A stretch of DNA of 64,000 nucleotides from Apostichopus japonicus (GCF_037975245.1 NC_092565.1:16271499-16335498), one strand, 5' to 3'. Counted from the stretch's first letter, positions 1 through 39,000 are shown. The notes: generated by a model from the sequence alone, not told the origin. Numbers and translations are program-made.

Positions 1-1502
1 CATAAATCGAGGATACCGATGAACCAGGTCTGGAATATTTATAAACTTGACATAAATTTTAGTTCACACAATGTCAGGATCTTGGGACGTACCTGTACAA
101 CTGTTTGATTAAAATCAAGCCATCAGTGATATGACACGTTCAATTCCATCAGTGAGTAGAACCCAAAACCCCAAAACGAAAACGTTTAGTGGTTCCGATG
201 CCTAAACATATTCAGAGAGTATTTAAGCCATACATGGTAGTATTCATGAACCATGTGTACACCAAAATGAAGAGGGATTATCTATTGACTAATGCAGCAA
301 CATATAAAGGAGGGTACCAGAAATCAGTTATCATGTTGACAGAGTCTAGTTAGTGCCAAAAATGACCCAAACTATTCGGCCCAAACAAACTGCCCCCAAA
401 ATTTATTTGCACCCACAAATTCTGGCCCAAAGAATGTCTCCCAAATGCGTTTGAAGTGGAAATACAAATTGGGCCCACCCGGCCCAAAACAAGGGCCCGG
501 AATATTATTGGGCCCAGGTGGTCCCAAGTTTAGGCCAAATTGTTGTAGCAAACAACATATACATACTATGTAGTTACATCACCATACCAAATGTTTATGG
601 TAAGCCTCGTCCACTCATTAATATTCAAGAGATGGGAATCAATACCAGTACCAAGTATGAAATTGATTCAACTTGTGTTTGTTGAGATACCGTGTTGACA
701 AGCCGTTTCCCAAGGTTTCCCGTTAGCCCCACCCACTCAAGAATACTAATGAGGTTAAAATTGTTGTTGCAAAGAACATGTACATACTATGTAATTACAT
801 CACCCACACCAAGTATGAACTAAATCGGACATACGGTTGGAGAGATATTGACATTTTAAGAATTTTACGTTAAGCCCTGCCCACTCATCAATATGCAAGA
901 ACATCAGAACCAAAAGCTTACTCGGCCACCATTAAAAAGCAAGTAACCACAGTGAGACATGTAACTGACTATTCTAACAAGTTTTAGGACCAGAACTTCC
1001 TTTGAAAACTTCTAGTAACTCTTTTAGCTGCTTAAAATTTGGGGCTAATACTGGTGACATTTAAAGCAGTTACACACAAAGAGGCATTTCTTGAAACTGT
1101 AATGATCGCGAACCAGGCAAAGGAACCGAAGTTTTATTACAGAGTTAATACACTTGTCTAGCCAATACTCACCGGTATTTGCGAATCAAAGCAACATTGT
1201 GTCTTGTTTGAGAAACAAGGTTTTATTGCAATATAATATGGCTTGATGGTAGTATTTAGTTGGTATCGTAATCCTATTTCATCGGTCGGGATATGAAACG
1301 TCTGCATAGTAAAGGCTTAAACGTTGAAATGAGCGGTAAAATATCGGACTTCCCATTTTTATTTATTTGCGCGATGAAATTAATCAATACTATCTTCTTG
1401 TTAATGCTCTGAGGTAAGAAATAACACAACCTATTTTGGTTTGAAGTAGAGAGTGTCAAAATAGTGAAGTAGAGAGAATCAAAGAGCGACATTTTCACTA
1501 AC
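1..1502. other. Intron sequence beyond exon 2 of the IGFBP7-like gene
   Basis: No coding segment is recognisable. The stretch holds a region with a rhythm of CCC and GGGCCC runs (about 360-545) followed by diverged tandem copies (about 536-905). It is presumed intron, because the Ig domain is unfinished at 1503. Confidence 0.5.
536..905. repeat. Two diverged tandem copies of a roughly 220 bp unit
   Basis: Both copies share, in the same order: a TTGTTGT-GCAAA-AACAT block, ACATACTATGTA-TTACATCACC, ACCAAGTATGAA, a GAGATA block, and a closing segment like GTTAGCCC(C/T)-CCCACTCA with AATATTCAAGA or similar. The first copy runs from about 540 to 755 and the second from about 757 to 905. No terminal inverted repeat or ORF was seen. 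It is probably a degraded local duplication or a MITE-like repeat. Confidence 0.55.
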
Positions 1503-26363
<24,861 letters not shown>

Positions 26364-27149
26364 CTTTCTTGGCAGCTTGTCAAACAGCTTCTGAAGCCCG
26401 ACAATGAATCGCAGGAGAAATCAAATATTGGTAAGATGAACCTTCTAGTTGTTGGGAACTCCCGTTGCGTTGGAATGACACGACACCGATGTCAATTTAG
26501 GAAGTGCGACCGTGAGAAAGGTAATGCACTTCTTGTACTATAAGAATGTCGACCCAGCGAAGGAGAGGCTGGAAAGAAAGTGAAGCTAAAAACTAGTATC
26601 GAGTGGTAACTGAAGAGGTAAAACTCGAGACTAATTGTTATAGCACCCAGGAAACCTCCACGTGTGAATGAACTCTGTAAAGAGTAACCCGTAAGTTCCC
26701 GTTGCAGTAAGACGGTGCTCCCTCCGCGAGAATTACTCAAGTGGAACGTTTCCGAACAAATAGACGTATTTTTTTGTGTGTTGTACACGATCGGTTGTAC
26801 TGGCACGATCTGGTCGTGTATTACTGCGCGTATAGGCTATATAATTGTTACATGCCGTCTGCACGGATTGGTTACCAGATTAATGTTCTGAGCGGGGTTT
26901 GCCTTGATCGAAGAAATCAATAGCGGTTTGAAAACCATTACTTCAAAGGAAATCTCGAAGTAGACTAAGATGGATTAGGTTGAATACAAGGTAGAAACCA
27001 GAAAGTAATTAGCTGGAATCACTTCATGATATAGGTTTAGTCCCCAAAGTAAATGGTGGTCAGGCAGACGACCCTTGTACGATTAATGGCCATATATTAA
27101 AATAAGTTGCACACGATCTGTAACTCCCGGTTCAAAGGTCAAATAGTAA

Positions 27150-27360
27150 GTATTTCTGGGCATGCGTGCATGCTGTTCTAGGGCCCCTGGCAATCATCTT
27201 CACCCTGCATGGATACCGGAACGGGCTGCATGTTGCCCCCTCCCCCAACACATTTAAGAAGAGCATGTGAACTGAAGAAACGTTCCATTCTTCACCTGGA
27301 TTCGAACCCTGGCCTCCCGTTCTACATGCAGATGTCCTTACGTACCTAGCAAGCACGCAT
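27150..27360 (-). mobile_element. tRNA-derived SINE, minus strand (candidate)
   Basis: On the minus strand a perfect RNA polymerase III box B, GGTTCGAATCC, lies at 27308-27298. It is preceded about 45 bases upstream by a weak box A-like GCTAGGTACGTAAGG and followed by about 140 bases of unrelated sequence, the usual head and body of a tRNA SINE. A genuine tRNA is unlikely because no clean cloverleaf can be folded by eye. Confidence 0.5.
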
Positions 27361-27394
27361 GATTGGGTACTACATTCAACGTATGTATAGACAG

Positions 27395-27522
27395 ACCTTA
27401 ACCAATAAGTCCTCTGAAAGAGAAAGACCTAAACAATAAGTCCTCTTAAAAGAGAAAGACCTAAACAATAAGTCCTCTTAAAAGAGAAAGACCTAAACAA
27501 TAAGTCCTCTTAAAAGAGAAAT
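27395..27522. repeat. 32 bp tandem repeat, four copies
   Basis: Units start at 27395, 27427, 27459 and 27491. Each begins ACCTAAACAATAAG and includes CTCTTAAAAGAG, which has a 5 bp self-complementary stem. Copies two and three are identical, copy four differs at its last base and copy one has a few changes, so the last duplications are recent. Confidence 0.95.
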
Positions 27523-29954
27523 ATTTTGGTTGCGTTTCTACTCGATCAAAGCATGATATATTGTTTGATTGTTAATATTTCCGTTAATCTTAGCAAACCT
27601 ACCGAACAAGAATAAAAATCACTTGATCAAACTACACCATACCGAGTCTTCTAAGATGACTAGCAAAAAGTTCATGACACTTTTTAAGCACTTAAGTAAG
27701 TCTAGTCGAATTAAAAAGAATTTTCCTGGCATTCTTTATGTTTTCGTTATATAGTATAATTAAATATAGCAATTGCATTAATTTAAATGAAACTCTGTTA
27801 ATTAGATTGAATAAAAACTTAATGAAAGTCAATTACAAATGAAACTTGATTTATAAAACTAATCAGTAAAGCTATTTGATATGGGACTTTAACACTGAAT
27901 GATTTATAAGAAATAACCAAATTATGGTGAAGAATTCTTATGTTAAGCTGTAACCAAAGGAATAAAATTGCTAAGAGGATTAGAGACAACGGTTGTGGAC
28001 AAAGTCGGAAGTAACCTTGTGATAATTTCCAGCAATAATCATTTTCACATATCCCATATTTCAATGAAATGGTGGTCTAATCTTTTTGTTCCATGCAAAG
28101 TTACATCGAGCCTTTAGCGGCATCGATATGGCCATCGAATATGCTAGAACGTTAAGTTGTGGTCACTCTTGCTTCTAAAAGTAATTTACCGGTATATCTT
28201 CGAATAATCATCTCCACACTGCGTGTGTTTCTTCCTTTGTTTTTTTTTTCAATTCATCACCGATTTTTCCAATGCAACACTATTTTGGTATTAATTTCGA
28301 AATCTAACGGAATTTGCTTTCCTACTTTCCTACCACACCCCCCGCCTCCACAATCTCTTTTCGAGAAATACTGGGTTAGCCACTGACATCGTTGCAACCA
28401 ATCGTAAGAAGTAGCAAACATAGCATAATACGTGAATATTCTGTGGTTTCATGTGAGCTTGAATAATGGTAGAGAGAAACGCGACCAGCTAATTTCGACG
28501 ATATAGGAAATATTGTCACCAATTTCCGCCTGCTGGAATTGCTAACACGTTTGCAAAGGTCCCCTTTCCTCTTGTAGTAATTCCGACACTTTGATTTATA
28601 TTAAGACATTGAGGAAACGTTAAAGTACGGTAATGGTTTGTCTCGGTGAGGAAAGGTGCTTTTTTCATGGGACTATAAAGCTGTTTATATATATGACTTT
28701 AAAGCACATCTGTGACCTATACTGATAACCCTTCAGTTTAAATACGTTACCTTGTTGACAAGAACCAGTTTACAGCCAGTATAACAAACAAAAATTGGTT
28801 ACTTTAACACGTCCTATAATTGCAAGGGTCATTAACTGCGTTTAAATTTGTAATGATATTTGTTGTTGGGGTTTTGCGACACCTAATGACCAAAAGTTAT
28901 CAGTCAGTCGTAATCATGGTTCCCCTCAATTAACCCCTGTGTTGTCATTTACTTGAAATAAAACGATGTGAGTCACCGACATCGGCCATTACTTACTACA
29001 CGCAGACGCTCTATTTTCAGTAACCGCGATTTATAGAAAAAAAAACTTTGTTACCCGGGTTCTTAGTAAGGGTAAAATCCGCTAAAAACAAACAAACATG
29101 TTCTTGAGTTTCTAGATACAATGGTTGTATTCTGTATACATACCCAAAACGGCCTGGTATTTAAAGTAGGGTCGCGTCTCTTTTAAAGCACAGAATCATA
29201 TAATAAACTCTCAAAGGAGGGGTGGTGGGGGGGGGAAGACCTCTCTCTTAGACACCTTTCACTTCATAGACCATAGCATCCGCCACTGGAGAGAAAATTT
29301 AGTGGATGTGTTCTAATTTTCACGATATCTGAAGGCAAAACTGAAGACTTTAAAAATGGAACCCGGTGACAACCCCCCCCCCCCCACCCGCCCCTCCTAT
29401 GCATGTACATAGTTTGCCGGTGTACCGTACACCGCATCGGTCACATGTGCAGTGATATCTAAACTTACCTTTCCTGTAGTGGTATTTAATACTACTGATA
29501 AGTTACGCTCATTGTAGATTAGCACCATTGACAGTTATTTGTGTAATATTCATCACCTGAGTTGGTTGTTACTGTGGGACAACTTGAAAAACACTACCCT
29601 TGAACTTGGGGCATTCAGAAACTTTAGAAAGTGGGGGCGACAATCCAAAATGATATGAGCTTCACAAACCATTGCGGTGGAAGATAGAGCGACAAAAAAG
29701 AGAGACAAAATCAATCATTTACTGCATGAAAGCAAAAATGTTTCTATGACGCATGTCCTTGATGAAAATTTACCATTTCATCGAAAATGTGGATACATTT
29801 CTCATGGGGCCTTTTGTTATTTGCACCAACATGTTAGCCTGTTAGGAATAAGCCACGGATCCACGGTCCGTTTTAAACAGGGTCTATGATTATTTTGTGT
29901 TTCTTTATCTTTTCTTTAACAGCGCCCCTTGTAAACGGCAGCGTCAATTTCAAA

Positions 29955-30095
29955 ATGTCTTCATTTGAGCGGCACTTTCAATCGTTTAGACGGTCATTCC
30001 GTCGGAGAAAAAGAAGTTTGGCACCTGTCCCTGAAAATGACAACCCTTCAAAGAGAAGAAAGAGTCTAGAAGCTCCACTCAAGCTTTCTAAGCGG
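29955..30095 (+). CDS. RTKN: Rhotekin exon 1: basic N-terminus (candidate)
   Basis: The ATG at 29955 (CAAAATGT, A at -3) opens 47 codons rich in Arg and Lys (FRRSFRRRKRS, SKRRKS), ending CGG before a GTAAGT donor, phase 0, matching the phase-0 start of exon 2. The same frame is open upstream to a hydrophobic MIILCFFIFSL segment. I prefer the inner ATG because an acceptor-like AG sits between them and rhotekins are not secreted. The CpG-rich surroundings fit a promoter. No homologue of this stretch is recognised, so its place in rhotekin rests on phase and position only. Confidence 0.55.
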
Positions 30096-33000
30096 GTAAG
30101 TACGTGAAAACATAACGGTTGAGGTAGGCCTATACAGTTGTTGCTAATGTTATATCTAACGTTAGGCTACACCTTATTGTATGGATAAAACTAATGTAAT
30201 TGTTATTGATAGGCTAGGCCAAAGGTACAGCTGGTCTCTAGCCTTTGTACTTGTACTACTGTAGCCTACGTACAGTACTGCTTGTAAATTCATAATTGTA
30301 CTTGTAGGCTACTCTTACTTCATGTTACCGAACGTTATTAACAAATAACAGTGTTAGGCCTCGTTCTATTGTACTTTGGCGAGGTTGGAGGTAGTTAGAA
30401 GTAAATGAAACTAAGCCACAACTCTCTCCTGTAAATAATTAAGCTTAGCCAAGTCGGATAGGCAAAGGCCTATAATTGTTGTAAACTTGACTGTCTTGAG
30501 AATCACTTTAGTCCAGGGGTAGCTGGCTAGAATACAGCCCTACACTTAACAAGGTCAGGTGGGAGACCCTAGCATTCTAATGCCCAGTCAGCTCATTCGG
30601 TAACCAGATCTCTATAATCCTCCTAAGCTACTTCAAATTCAGGCTAAGTATTAGTATTACAGTATTATGAAGTGGATAGACTGAGGCTAGGGTATAATTA
30701 TAAGGTCTACAGTAGTAAAAAACAGTTAATTCTCTGAAGTAAATTACTAAATGCTCAATTGTGGAAAAATATCAACTGACATACAAATGCCCATTGTTGT
30801 TGACTAAAATAAAGTTAGGACCTAGCAATAGGCCTAACCAGTTGAGTATTATAATATTAGGCTAATGTTGTGTATAAACGTGAATGACACACCACAGAAA
30901 TAAATTTTGGATTTGAATCGAGTCCCTGCTATTTTATTTAAGCCATGCTTATGTGCATTTTGGTAAATCCATGTTGCTAATATAGGCGTAATAATAAGCA
31001 TATTTTAGTGCATAGACTAGTCTTGGTTAAGTTGGTTTACAAATTATAGTATTTGTACATTGGTCTACTGTGAGTACTACTACAGTTGTTTGAAATTTGA
31101 GTGTCAACAACAGGCCTCCTAAAGGTACATGGTTGAGAGAGGGCTTAAGTATTGTGTAAGACCAACATGCTTTATAATCAAACAATAATTCGAAGAACAA
31201 TGAAGGTACAATTAATAATATCATGAAGTAGATGTTTTGATGTCAAATCAAAGTTTCCGGTTCAGGAATGAACATCAGAATGGGTACTTGTCATGGAACC
31301 TATTCCAGTTTGAAGTATTTCTAGTCGTGAGCAATATTCAACACATATATAATTAAACCAGAATGGACCTCGTCACATATAGTTCTATATATTGTAATAT
31401 AAATGTTATGTTCATCAATTTTATGATTACCTTGGAATGTAATGTCCACATATACAGGAGAACTCCATTTGCTACAAAGATAAGAACCACAGTACAGAAC
31501 ATCAATATTCCTTTGCACAAGAAGAGATGAGGATGATCTAGATTATTGTCTGCATTTCGTTACAAAATCACTTTAAAATAGTGAGGTACTTTGACTTCCC
31601 AGATTTTAGCCTCGGTTGCAGAGAGAGAAACAGAAAGCCCCCCCCCCCTCAGAAATAAATATGGCCCAATTTGACTGACAGAAACAGTTTTGTAAAACAC
31701 ACAGACCAGTGCTGTTAGTCGACTCTTTCTTTTGTAATGGATTAATCACACAGCTCTTCTCGCCATTATTCGATTACAGTTATGATATCATCATTTTCAT
31801 GTTTACATGTTTGCAGAAATACAGTCAAACAAATATTTCTCCATGATGCACTGTCTTCATTTGTTCTTTCGTGTCTTAACATGTGGTGGCTTAATCATGT
31901 TGAAACATCTCCCAAACAAAACTGTGAACAACTTTCAATCTACAACATTTCTTACAATTCTTCCTTGTAGCGATGTGACTGTGATGATTAGTATGCAAGA
32001 GTTTTCTGTAGAAGGACGTTCAACGTGCTAGGTTAGGCTCTAGCCTAGCGCGATAGCAGGCGCATATTTGCACATTTCAATTAAACTACACTGCAATCAC
32101 ACTCAATCAGACATCCAATAAAACAGTGAACCAGGCCAGTAAAGAAGTAACTGTAAACATGTTTGAATGTATGACAAATACTTTGGCAATGGTAAATGAT
32201 TAAGAACTTGCGAATTTGCGATTTTGCGCAATGAACAAACATTCCACTGAAGAACAAGCATATTACTGACAAGTAAACCTAAATCTAACCAGGGGCAGGT
32301 GCTTGCCAATTTTTAACTCAGCACAATGTTAGTGTAGTATTGTGAGAACCTGTACTATTGAGATATTTGCTGACAAACTGCTTTAGTGTTGTTTTTGATA
32401 GGTTGGGCCATTTTTCAAAAGCAGATTATGTGTAGTGCCAGCTTGTAGTCGAGATATCACAACTTAGGATTTGAGCGCGATTAATCAAACTTCCAAAGTG
32501 TAATCGCGACTACTGGGGATTAATCGATTACAACTATCAGCAGGAGACTATGCCAGGTGATGTTGAAAAAGGCGACTAAAATGTTTTCCTGAGTGGACAC
32601 TAGGAATTGGCTGAAATGAGCTTCTTCATTATACAGTCAGTGTGCTGTTTTGGTCAAGGCCTGTCTATTGATAAATACCACATTTACTCACTTTCAGAGG
32701 CCAAGAAGTGTTTTGTTGTAGGCATACTCTATTGTCTGTTGTTCAGATTCTAATAAAATTTGAGGATTTTAAGTTGTCTCCAAGCTGTCCCATAAACATG
32801 CATGCATGGAAACTTTAAAATACTCTATTACTCTGACAAAATGTGTAAGCTCATACAGTACCTAGTTTTCAACGTAACTTATCCTCACCTGCATTTATCT
32901 TTTGTCGGTCTTGAATTTGAAGATCTGTAAGATTGTTAAATTATTTTTTGTCCAATAGTTATCAGGCAGGCAATAACTTTGACTGTGTGTATATCCTCAT

Positions 33001-36000
33001 TGTACATTATTATAGTATTGCAGACCTACAGTATATCCAATGCAATTAGTGAAGTGTTGCCCTCTTACTTTCCACTAGCGCCTAAATAAAGTGTGCCATA
33101 TATGATGACGTTCTTAAGATTACATTCGATTTTGAAAGTTAGCATTTCCCTAGGTTATTCAATCATGAATTACTGTGCATTTGCTTGCAGTGACTATGCC
33201 TTTTGCCTCAAAATGCACAGTAGCTGCTGTGCAAATATTTGGCAGCTTCAGAGCATGATCATTTATTCACATTACCACAATACTACAACTGATGTTGTTA
33301 AATACTGCCCTCTAATTGTCTTCATCATTTCAAACCTTACATAAAATTGGTTGGTGTAGTATCAGGATTGTTTGAACCAGATGACTTGAACCATTAAACA
33401 TTAGACCTATATAGATGGTGTTCAATCCTTTTGTAATTTGGTCAGTGGGTCATAACACTCACTGTGCAGCAGCTGGGGTCTCAAAAGTCGGCCTGCAGGG
33501 CAGGCAAAACCTGGCCAACAGAAGATTCTAGTTTGTCCCAGGAAGAAAATTCACAAAATAGTTTACTTATCATCAGGTTAAGCCTTGAGCACTCTACCGG
33601 CCTACACCGCACATTGCTTTTATCTAGGCAAGGAATAATTTAGTGCTCGAATTTTGTACATCAAATTTGAACTATGCTCTGAATATTCCTAGGTTACAAA
33701 ATACTTTATATGGTACCTGGGTACAAGAAGTTGCTATATATTAGCACTTTAATGGTAATTTTGCATAGCATTTTGCAATGAGATCATATAATTATTCCTT
33801 GCTGCTAGGTATTTTAAGGTGAAGGTTTAATTCTGCTTGGCCCTTTGCTCTAATCAATGTTTCTCTCTAGCCCTTGTAGGGAATTAACTGAGAACCCCTA
33901 CTGTACAGTACAGTATGTTTTGTATTACTTGGAGATGGAATACAATGGCAGGTGCTAATGAAAATGGTAACCTTGCAAAATTACATGCAAAGATCTATGA
34001 GGGGCAGTTTGACAGAGCCTCATTCATTTACATTTGATATTTTGTAATGGACCAGCCCCTAAACTCAAAACTGCTATCCAAAATTCAAACAGAAAATGAA
34101 ATAAAGTGGAACAAGTTTTTATCTTTTTATGATTGGGGTGGGATGGTAAGGATGCTGGCCTGATGGGCAGGGATGGTGAGGATGCATGGTAGGTACCTAC
34201 ATCAGTAGACTCCCTTGTGTGTTTCTGCCCAAAATATATCACCATAAACAACCAGAAAGTTCTTCCTTATACTGCAAGCACTTCACATGCACTGCAATAC
34301 AGTATACTGCAGATTTGCAGGCAAATGCAGTTCTAGTCTAGTATTATTTTTACTTTTCTCTGGTATCTGACAAGCTTCATGCTTATCAAGACTGCTACTG
34401 TACTTTATGCATGCATGTAATTTACAAGCACTCACTAGATTATTCCCTCTGTACTAAATATCATATCAGCTACAGTATAACTTTAAAGGGACATCCTACT
34501 GTAGCCCAGGATTTCAAAAATATAGGGCATTACTTACAGAATAGAGAGTTTGTGAAACAAAGCACACACAAATTTAATCAGTGAAAAATACAAATTTGTC
34601 ACACTTTATTATGTGGAATGTAGTTTATCCTAAATAAAATAAATGTTTCAAGTTTCTTAACCTCATTAACAGTCCAACTATCATAATGAGGTTTGGATAA
34701 AGTATGTTTTCCTTTTGTTTCTTCTGGGTTATATATCTTAAATCCAAGACTTCCTGTAATTCCTTTAGTTCTTCACTTTAAGGGCTTGTTATTCATCATT
34801 ATAGGATTTGTACATTTGATGCACTGAGTTAGTTCTTAATTTGTGAACAACCTTGTCAAGTAAAAACAAAACAAAAACATATTTGTGTTAGAAGATCAGC
34901 AATGGTTGCTATTGAGAAGTTTAAAAGAAATATTTACCATGTAACTATATGTTGGAGTTATGTGGGAGAAATACCATACACAAACAATTGTGAAGAAGCG
35001 TTTTCACTTTTCCTCTGTCAAAATTTGTGGTTGCTCTTTAAGCTGTTACCATGCTGAGCAGGGAACCTCCTACTTGGTCATTATCCCATTGCCCAGAAGG
35101 GATCTTTTGAAAGCTTAATAAGAATCATGTTCCTATATTTTGCTACCAATTTTAAGCTTCTCTTTAGAATGGATTTGTGACCTTTGCAGGGTCATGTGAA
35201 ATCAAGTGATATGAGGGTACCTCTATTACCCTGCTAAGATTGGTGTACTTGGCCGGTCCTTATGGAACTCAGTAGCTAGGTATCATGTAAAAACAGTAAA
35301 ATGTCCCTCAGAAATAGGATCTTAAGACCGCAATCACTGCTGCATGCTGCCAATGTGTGTATGTACAGTATTGCTTCAAAACTGAGCTGAAATTGGGGGA
35401 ATTTGAGAGGTAAATGTGGATATGACTCATGACAAAATATCTTCTTATAAAGTTTGCTCTTAGAATGTTGTACTGGATTGACCAGGAGGAACTGGGCACT
35501 CTTGTTTTTGTTGCTAAGGGATATTTTGGTTGTTGCTGAGGAGCTGAGGAAAACTTCTTGCAGCTTGACATGGCAGGTGGCAGAGTGGGATAGTTTAGTG
35601 TAAAGTGTACACTGTGGTTGGTAGTGCTACTCTCTCTTTCTCTCTGACCTACAGTATCGTACTGTACATAGTAAAACATGTGTTGAATCCTGCATTCCTT
35701 ATTAAAGGCAGATCCATGATGGGTTCGATGCTATATATACAATGGGACAGCTTGCTGCTTTTAAAGTTCTACCACATGTAAAAATTGTGTAGTTTTGGGC
35801 TAATTGTTTCAGTGTGTATCTGACTATCTCGTAGAATCAACAGATTGTCTGTATCAAGGACGAAACTGTTGAATGGAGGAAGGATGAACGGGATATTTTC
35901 CTCACAGCCTTCTGATATAGGTCTGGCATTATTTGTCGATTGTATCTTGCCAAGTTTACACATGTAGCATAGATGATTCAGATTTGAATTGGCAACACAG

Positions 36001-39000
36001 TCAGCTACAGTATGATTAGTTACTGATTTTTTACAAGTTTTGGAACGTTTTCTGCTGGTATTTCATCACCCGGAGTGATAAGTTTTGTGACGCGGTTGAT
36101 TTGTTAGAGTCGGTTTGGATTTTGATCTTTGGAAGTTGCCGTTGGTGTAAGAATCTTAAGTCGTTTGACTTAATGGTAGCTTGTCATTGCAGTATTACTA
36201 TTGTTTGCCGGCAAGTTATGACGCTTTTGGTGTAAAAAAAATGGAAAAAACTGAGTGAGCATGAGAAGTCCATTTTTGTTAAGTATATACTGTAATTACC
36301 GTAGCAACAGCTTGCCAGGTACACTCCAGATGAATTCCTGTTCGTACACCTCTTCATTTTTTGAGAGACTTCTACTTTTGACCTCATAGAGTATTTAAAT
36401 AATCAACTCTTCTGAACACTCGTACAGGCGCTGATTCCTAGTAGGATTCACAGGAGTGAACTAGTCATGTGTTGTCAGTCTGTTTATAAGACTCACGTTG
36501 CATGTGAATAATCGTTATCCTTCATGATGATTCACATGTGAACAATGATCCACGGATACCTTCCAACTCTCTTGCTCATTCATCAGAGAAAACCATATCA
36601 GGTAATTACAGTGATGTGTACTGTATCGCTGTTGCAGAGATAGTATCAAAGTGATATGTACTGTAAAGCTGTTACTGAGGGGTTACAGAGGGGTGGGGGG
36701 GGGGGTGGTTAGTAACTTTTCTGTGTTACTGCTCTTGCCATATTAAAAACTATCAATTTACTGTATAAAAATATCACCTTCTATGTAAAACATACAGTAT
36801 CTTATTTACAGGTTATTGAAAATCTTGAGAGTGTCTGACATTACTTTATTTGAAGCCTCCTTCAACACACAGTCTATCACATATATGATGTAAAAACCTA
36901 GCCTCTAATTTGCATATTAAAATTAGGGCTGAAGACTGAAGTTTTGATCTTCACAAAGTTTTGAAGCTATTAATGTTCATCAGTTTTCCTGCATCTTTCT
37001 GGATGAGAAGAAATACTTCAATCTTACAAGTGTGGCCATATAATTTGAGTGTATCTGCTAACTGGTGTTTGGCACAAACTATATTGATATTGGGGATATA
37101 TATTGATTTTTCCTTTTTTTTCTTTCTGATATATTGATATCAATCGCCAAATCAGCATAAATGATTACCTGATAACCACAAAGGCAAAGGCAAACATTTT
37201 ACAATTGAAATCAATTGAAGTGATCGTGCAAGAAAATGAAAATTTTGATAGTTTTGACGTTGCTTGTGTTATTTTTGGTTCAATGTTTCTATTAAACTGG
37301 TTCTTCATTGAAGCACTGTTTTTTCTACCAATGTTTGCTTTTATAAAGTTGTTTGCACAATTTATATTGCAATATTACTAACTTGTTGTGGGGTAGATTA
37401 GACTACGAATTACAATACATCAGATATGAAAGATCTCATATTGCAATACCTTTGGTATCTGGTGAGAAGTGGAATCATGCTCTGTAACATGCAACCAGCT
37501 GCTTTAAGCTGATGTTGTACACTGTCAGCATGGCTAGCAGAACATGACACAGTCTCCTTGTATGTATACATTGTGTCTTATCAGCTTCATTCAGTGCATT
37601 ATTAATTCAGACTTAGAAAAACCCACCAATTTCTTCCTTTTTTAAGATTTTTTCATGATATTTTCTGTTGGAAGTGAGACCTGAACTTTCATCTCACTTC
37701 TATTGTATATACTGTAAAATGTAAGTCTGTCTGTGCTGAGAACTTGGTAGTAAGTTTAGGAAAATAGATATACCTCACCGAGCACAAAGAAAGCAATTTT
37801 GACTTCTTTGTCTTTAGAAGGCTTGTACTGTGTTTATGTGTACAAGATCACTTTAACACAGGCTGTCAATGAACAATCAGGGTCAAGTATGAAAACTTTA
37901 AAGGCTAGTGCCTTTGTTGATATTCTCTCATTTAGTATATATATGTGTCTAAAAAAATTAGAAGAAAATCAAGATTGGCTCTGGAACATGAAAATAAGGA
38001 GAGTGATGCGGACTGGGGGGGGGGGGGGGCGGGGTAGTAGTGAACACTGAATGTACAGAACTTTTGAAATTTAACATTTTCATGGTCAATCTTGCACTGT
38101 GCGTACCCCATGCTCGTTATTATAGCTGTTTGTGATAATACTCATTACTACTCATAACTGCACTGTTACAATAGTGAGTGAAATGCTAACTTACTACTAT
38201 AGGGTCATTGCTAATTAGTAATTAACAGGACTTAGTGTTCTTAATTTGCTATTAATAAGATCCAACAGTACAGTAGAGCACTTCTTAACTTTATGTCAAT
38301 AAATTTAAATTATCCTGACATACCTAAATGAACATTCTCTATAGAAAGTTGAAATAAAATAAAATAAACAGAATTCTACTATTAACTGATGTATGCATTC
38401 ATGTTGTCCCTGCCCCCATAAATAATTACATGAGAATGCTCCTTTAACTATGCAATGACTCATAGCACCTTGAAGACCCCCTTGGACACCTCCTGTGCAC
38501 CTCTTCATCGTCACCTCAATGGCTCATTTACAGCAGCTGTAACACCTTTTCAGTCAGTTCAATTTTTTTCTTTTTGTTAAAATGTTCGTCAGGGATCATT
38601 TGGTTGCCCAGCTAGTTTATGCCCAATTGGTTGATGAAACATTGTCTTAATATTGTACAGTACCAACAAGTTACATGATATAGTGGATTTCTAGCTATTA
38701 AGTCAGTGGTATCAGAAAATGTTTTTCAGGCAGTATTTTCCATCAGTCGAATATTCATTTGGAAGGAATTATGAATTTGAAGGGAATTGTGCTGGAATTT
38801 GACCCTTCAAAGTACTGGAATTTTGTGACAGGAATGCGATAAATTTTGAACAGTTGTACTTTGTGATATTGTTCACTTTTCTTCTGTTTTGGACAAAAGT
38901 TACTGTTTATAAAGTTTACCTTGATTATCGTAAAACTGTCTGTGATCAGAGTTGCACAACTCACTCAAGTTGGTATTTTAAATTGTGTCTGGTCAGCAAA

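Larger units (their letters stand above)
26364..29954. promoter_or_regulatory. Head-to-head intergenic region between the IGFBP7-like gene and rhotekin
   Basis: The 3.6 kb between the two divergent start codons should contain both promoters and 5' UTRs. CpG is frequent just upstream of both starts. A T-rich acceptor-like TTCTTTAACAG at about 29910-29920 hints that rhotekin exon 1 may have a separate upstream 5' UTR exon. I found no convincing TATA box. The interval also contains a SINE and a 32 bp tandem repeat, plus G and C runs near 29227 and 29374. Confidence 0.5.

Noticed and set aside
1081-1230. Possible next exon of the IGFBP7-like gene ending at a minus-strand GTGAGT near 1176
   Set aside because: No frame gives the expected second half of the Ig domain with its YxCxA motif.
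27395-27522. CRISPR-like array
   Set aside because: The 32 bp units abut directly with no spacers, and the genome is clearly eukaryotic.
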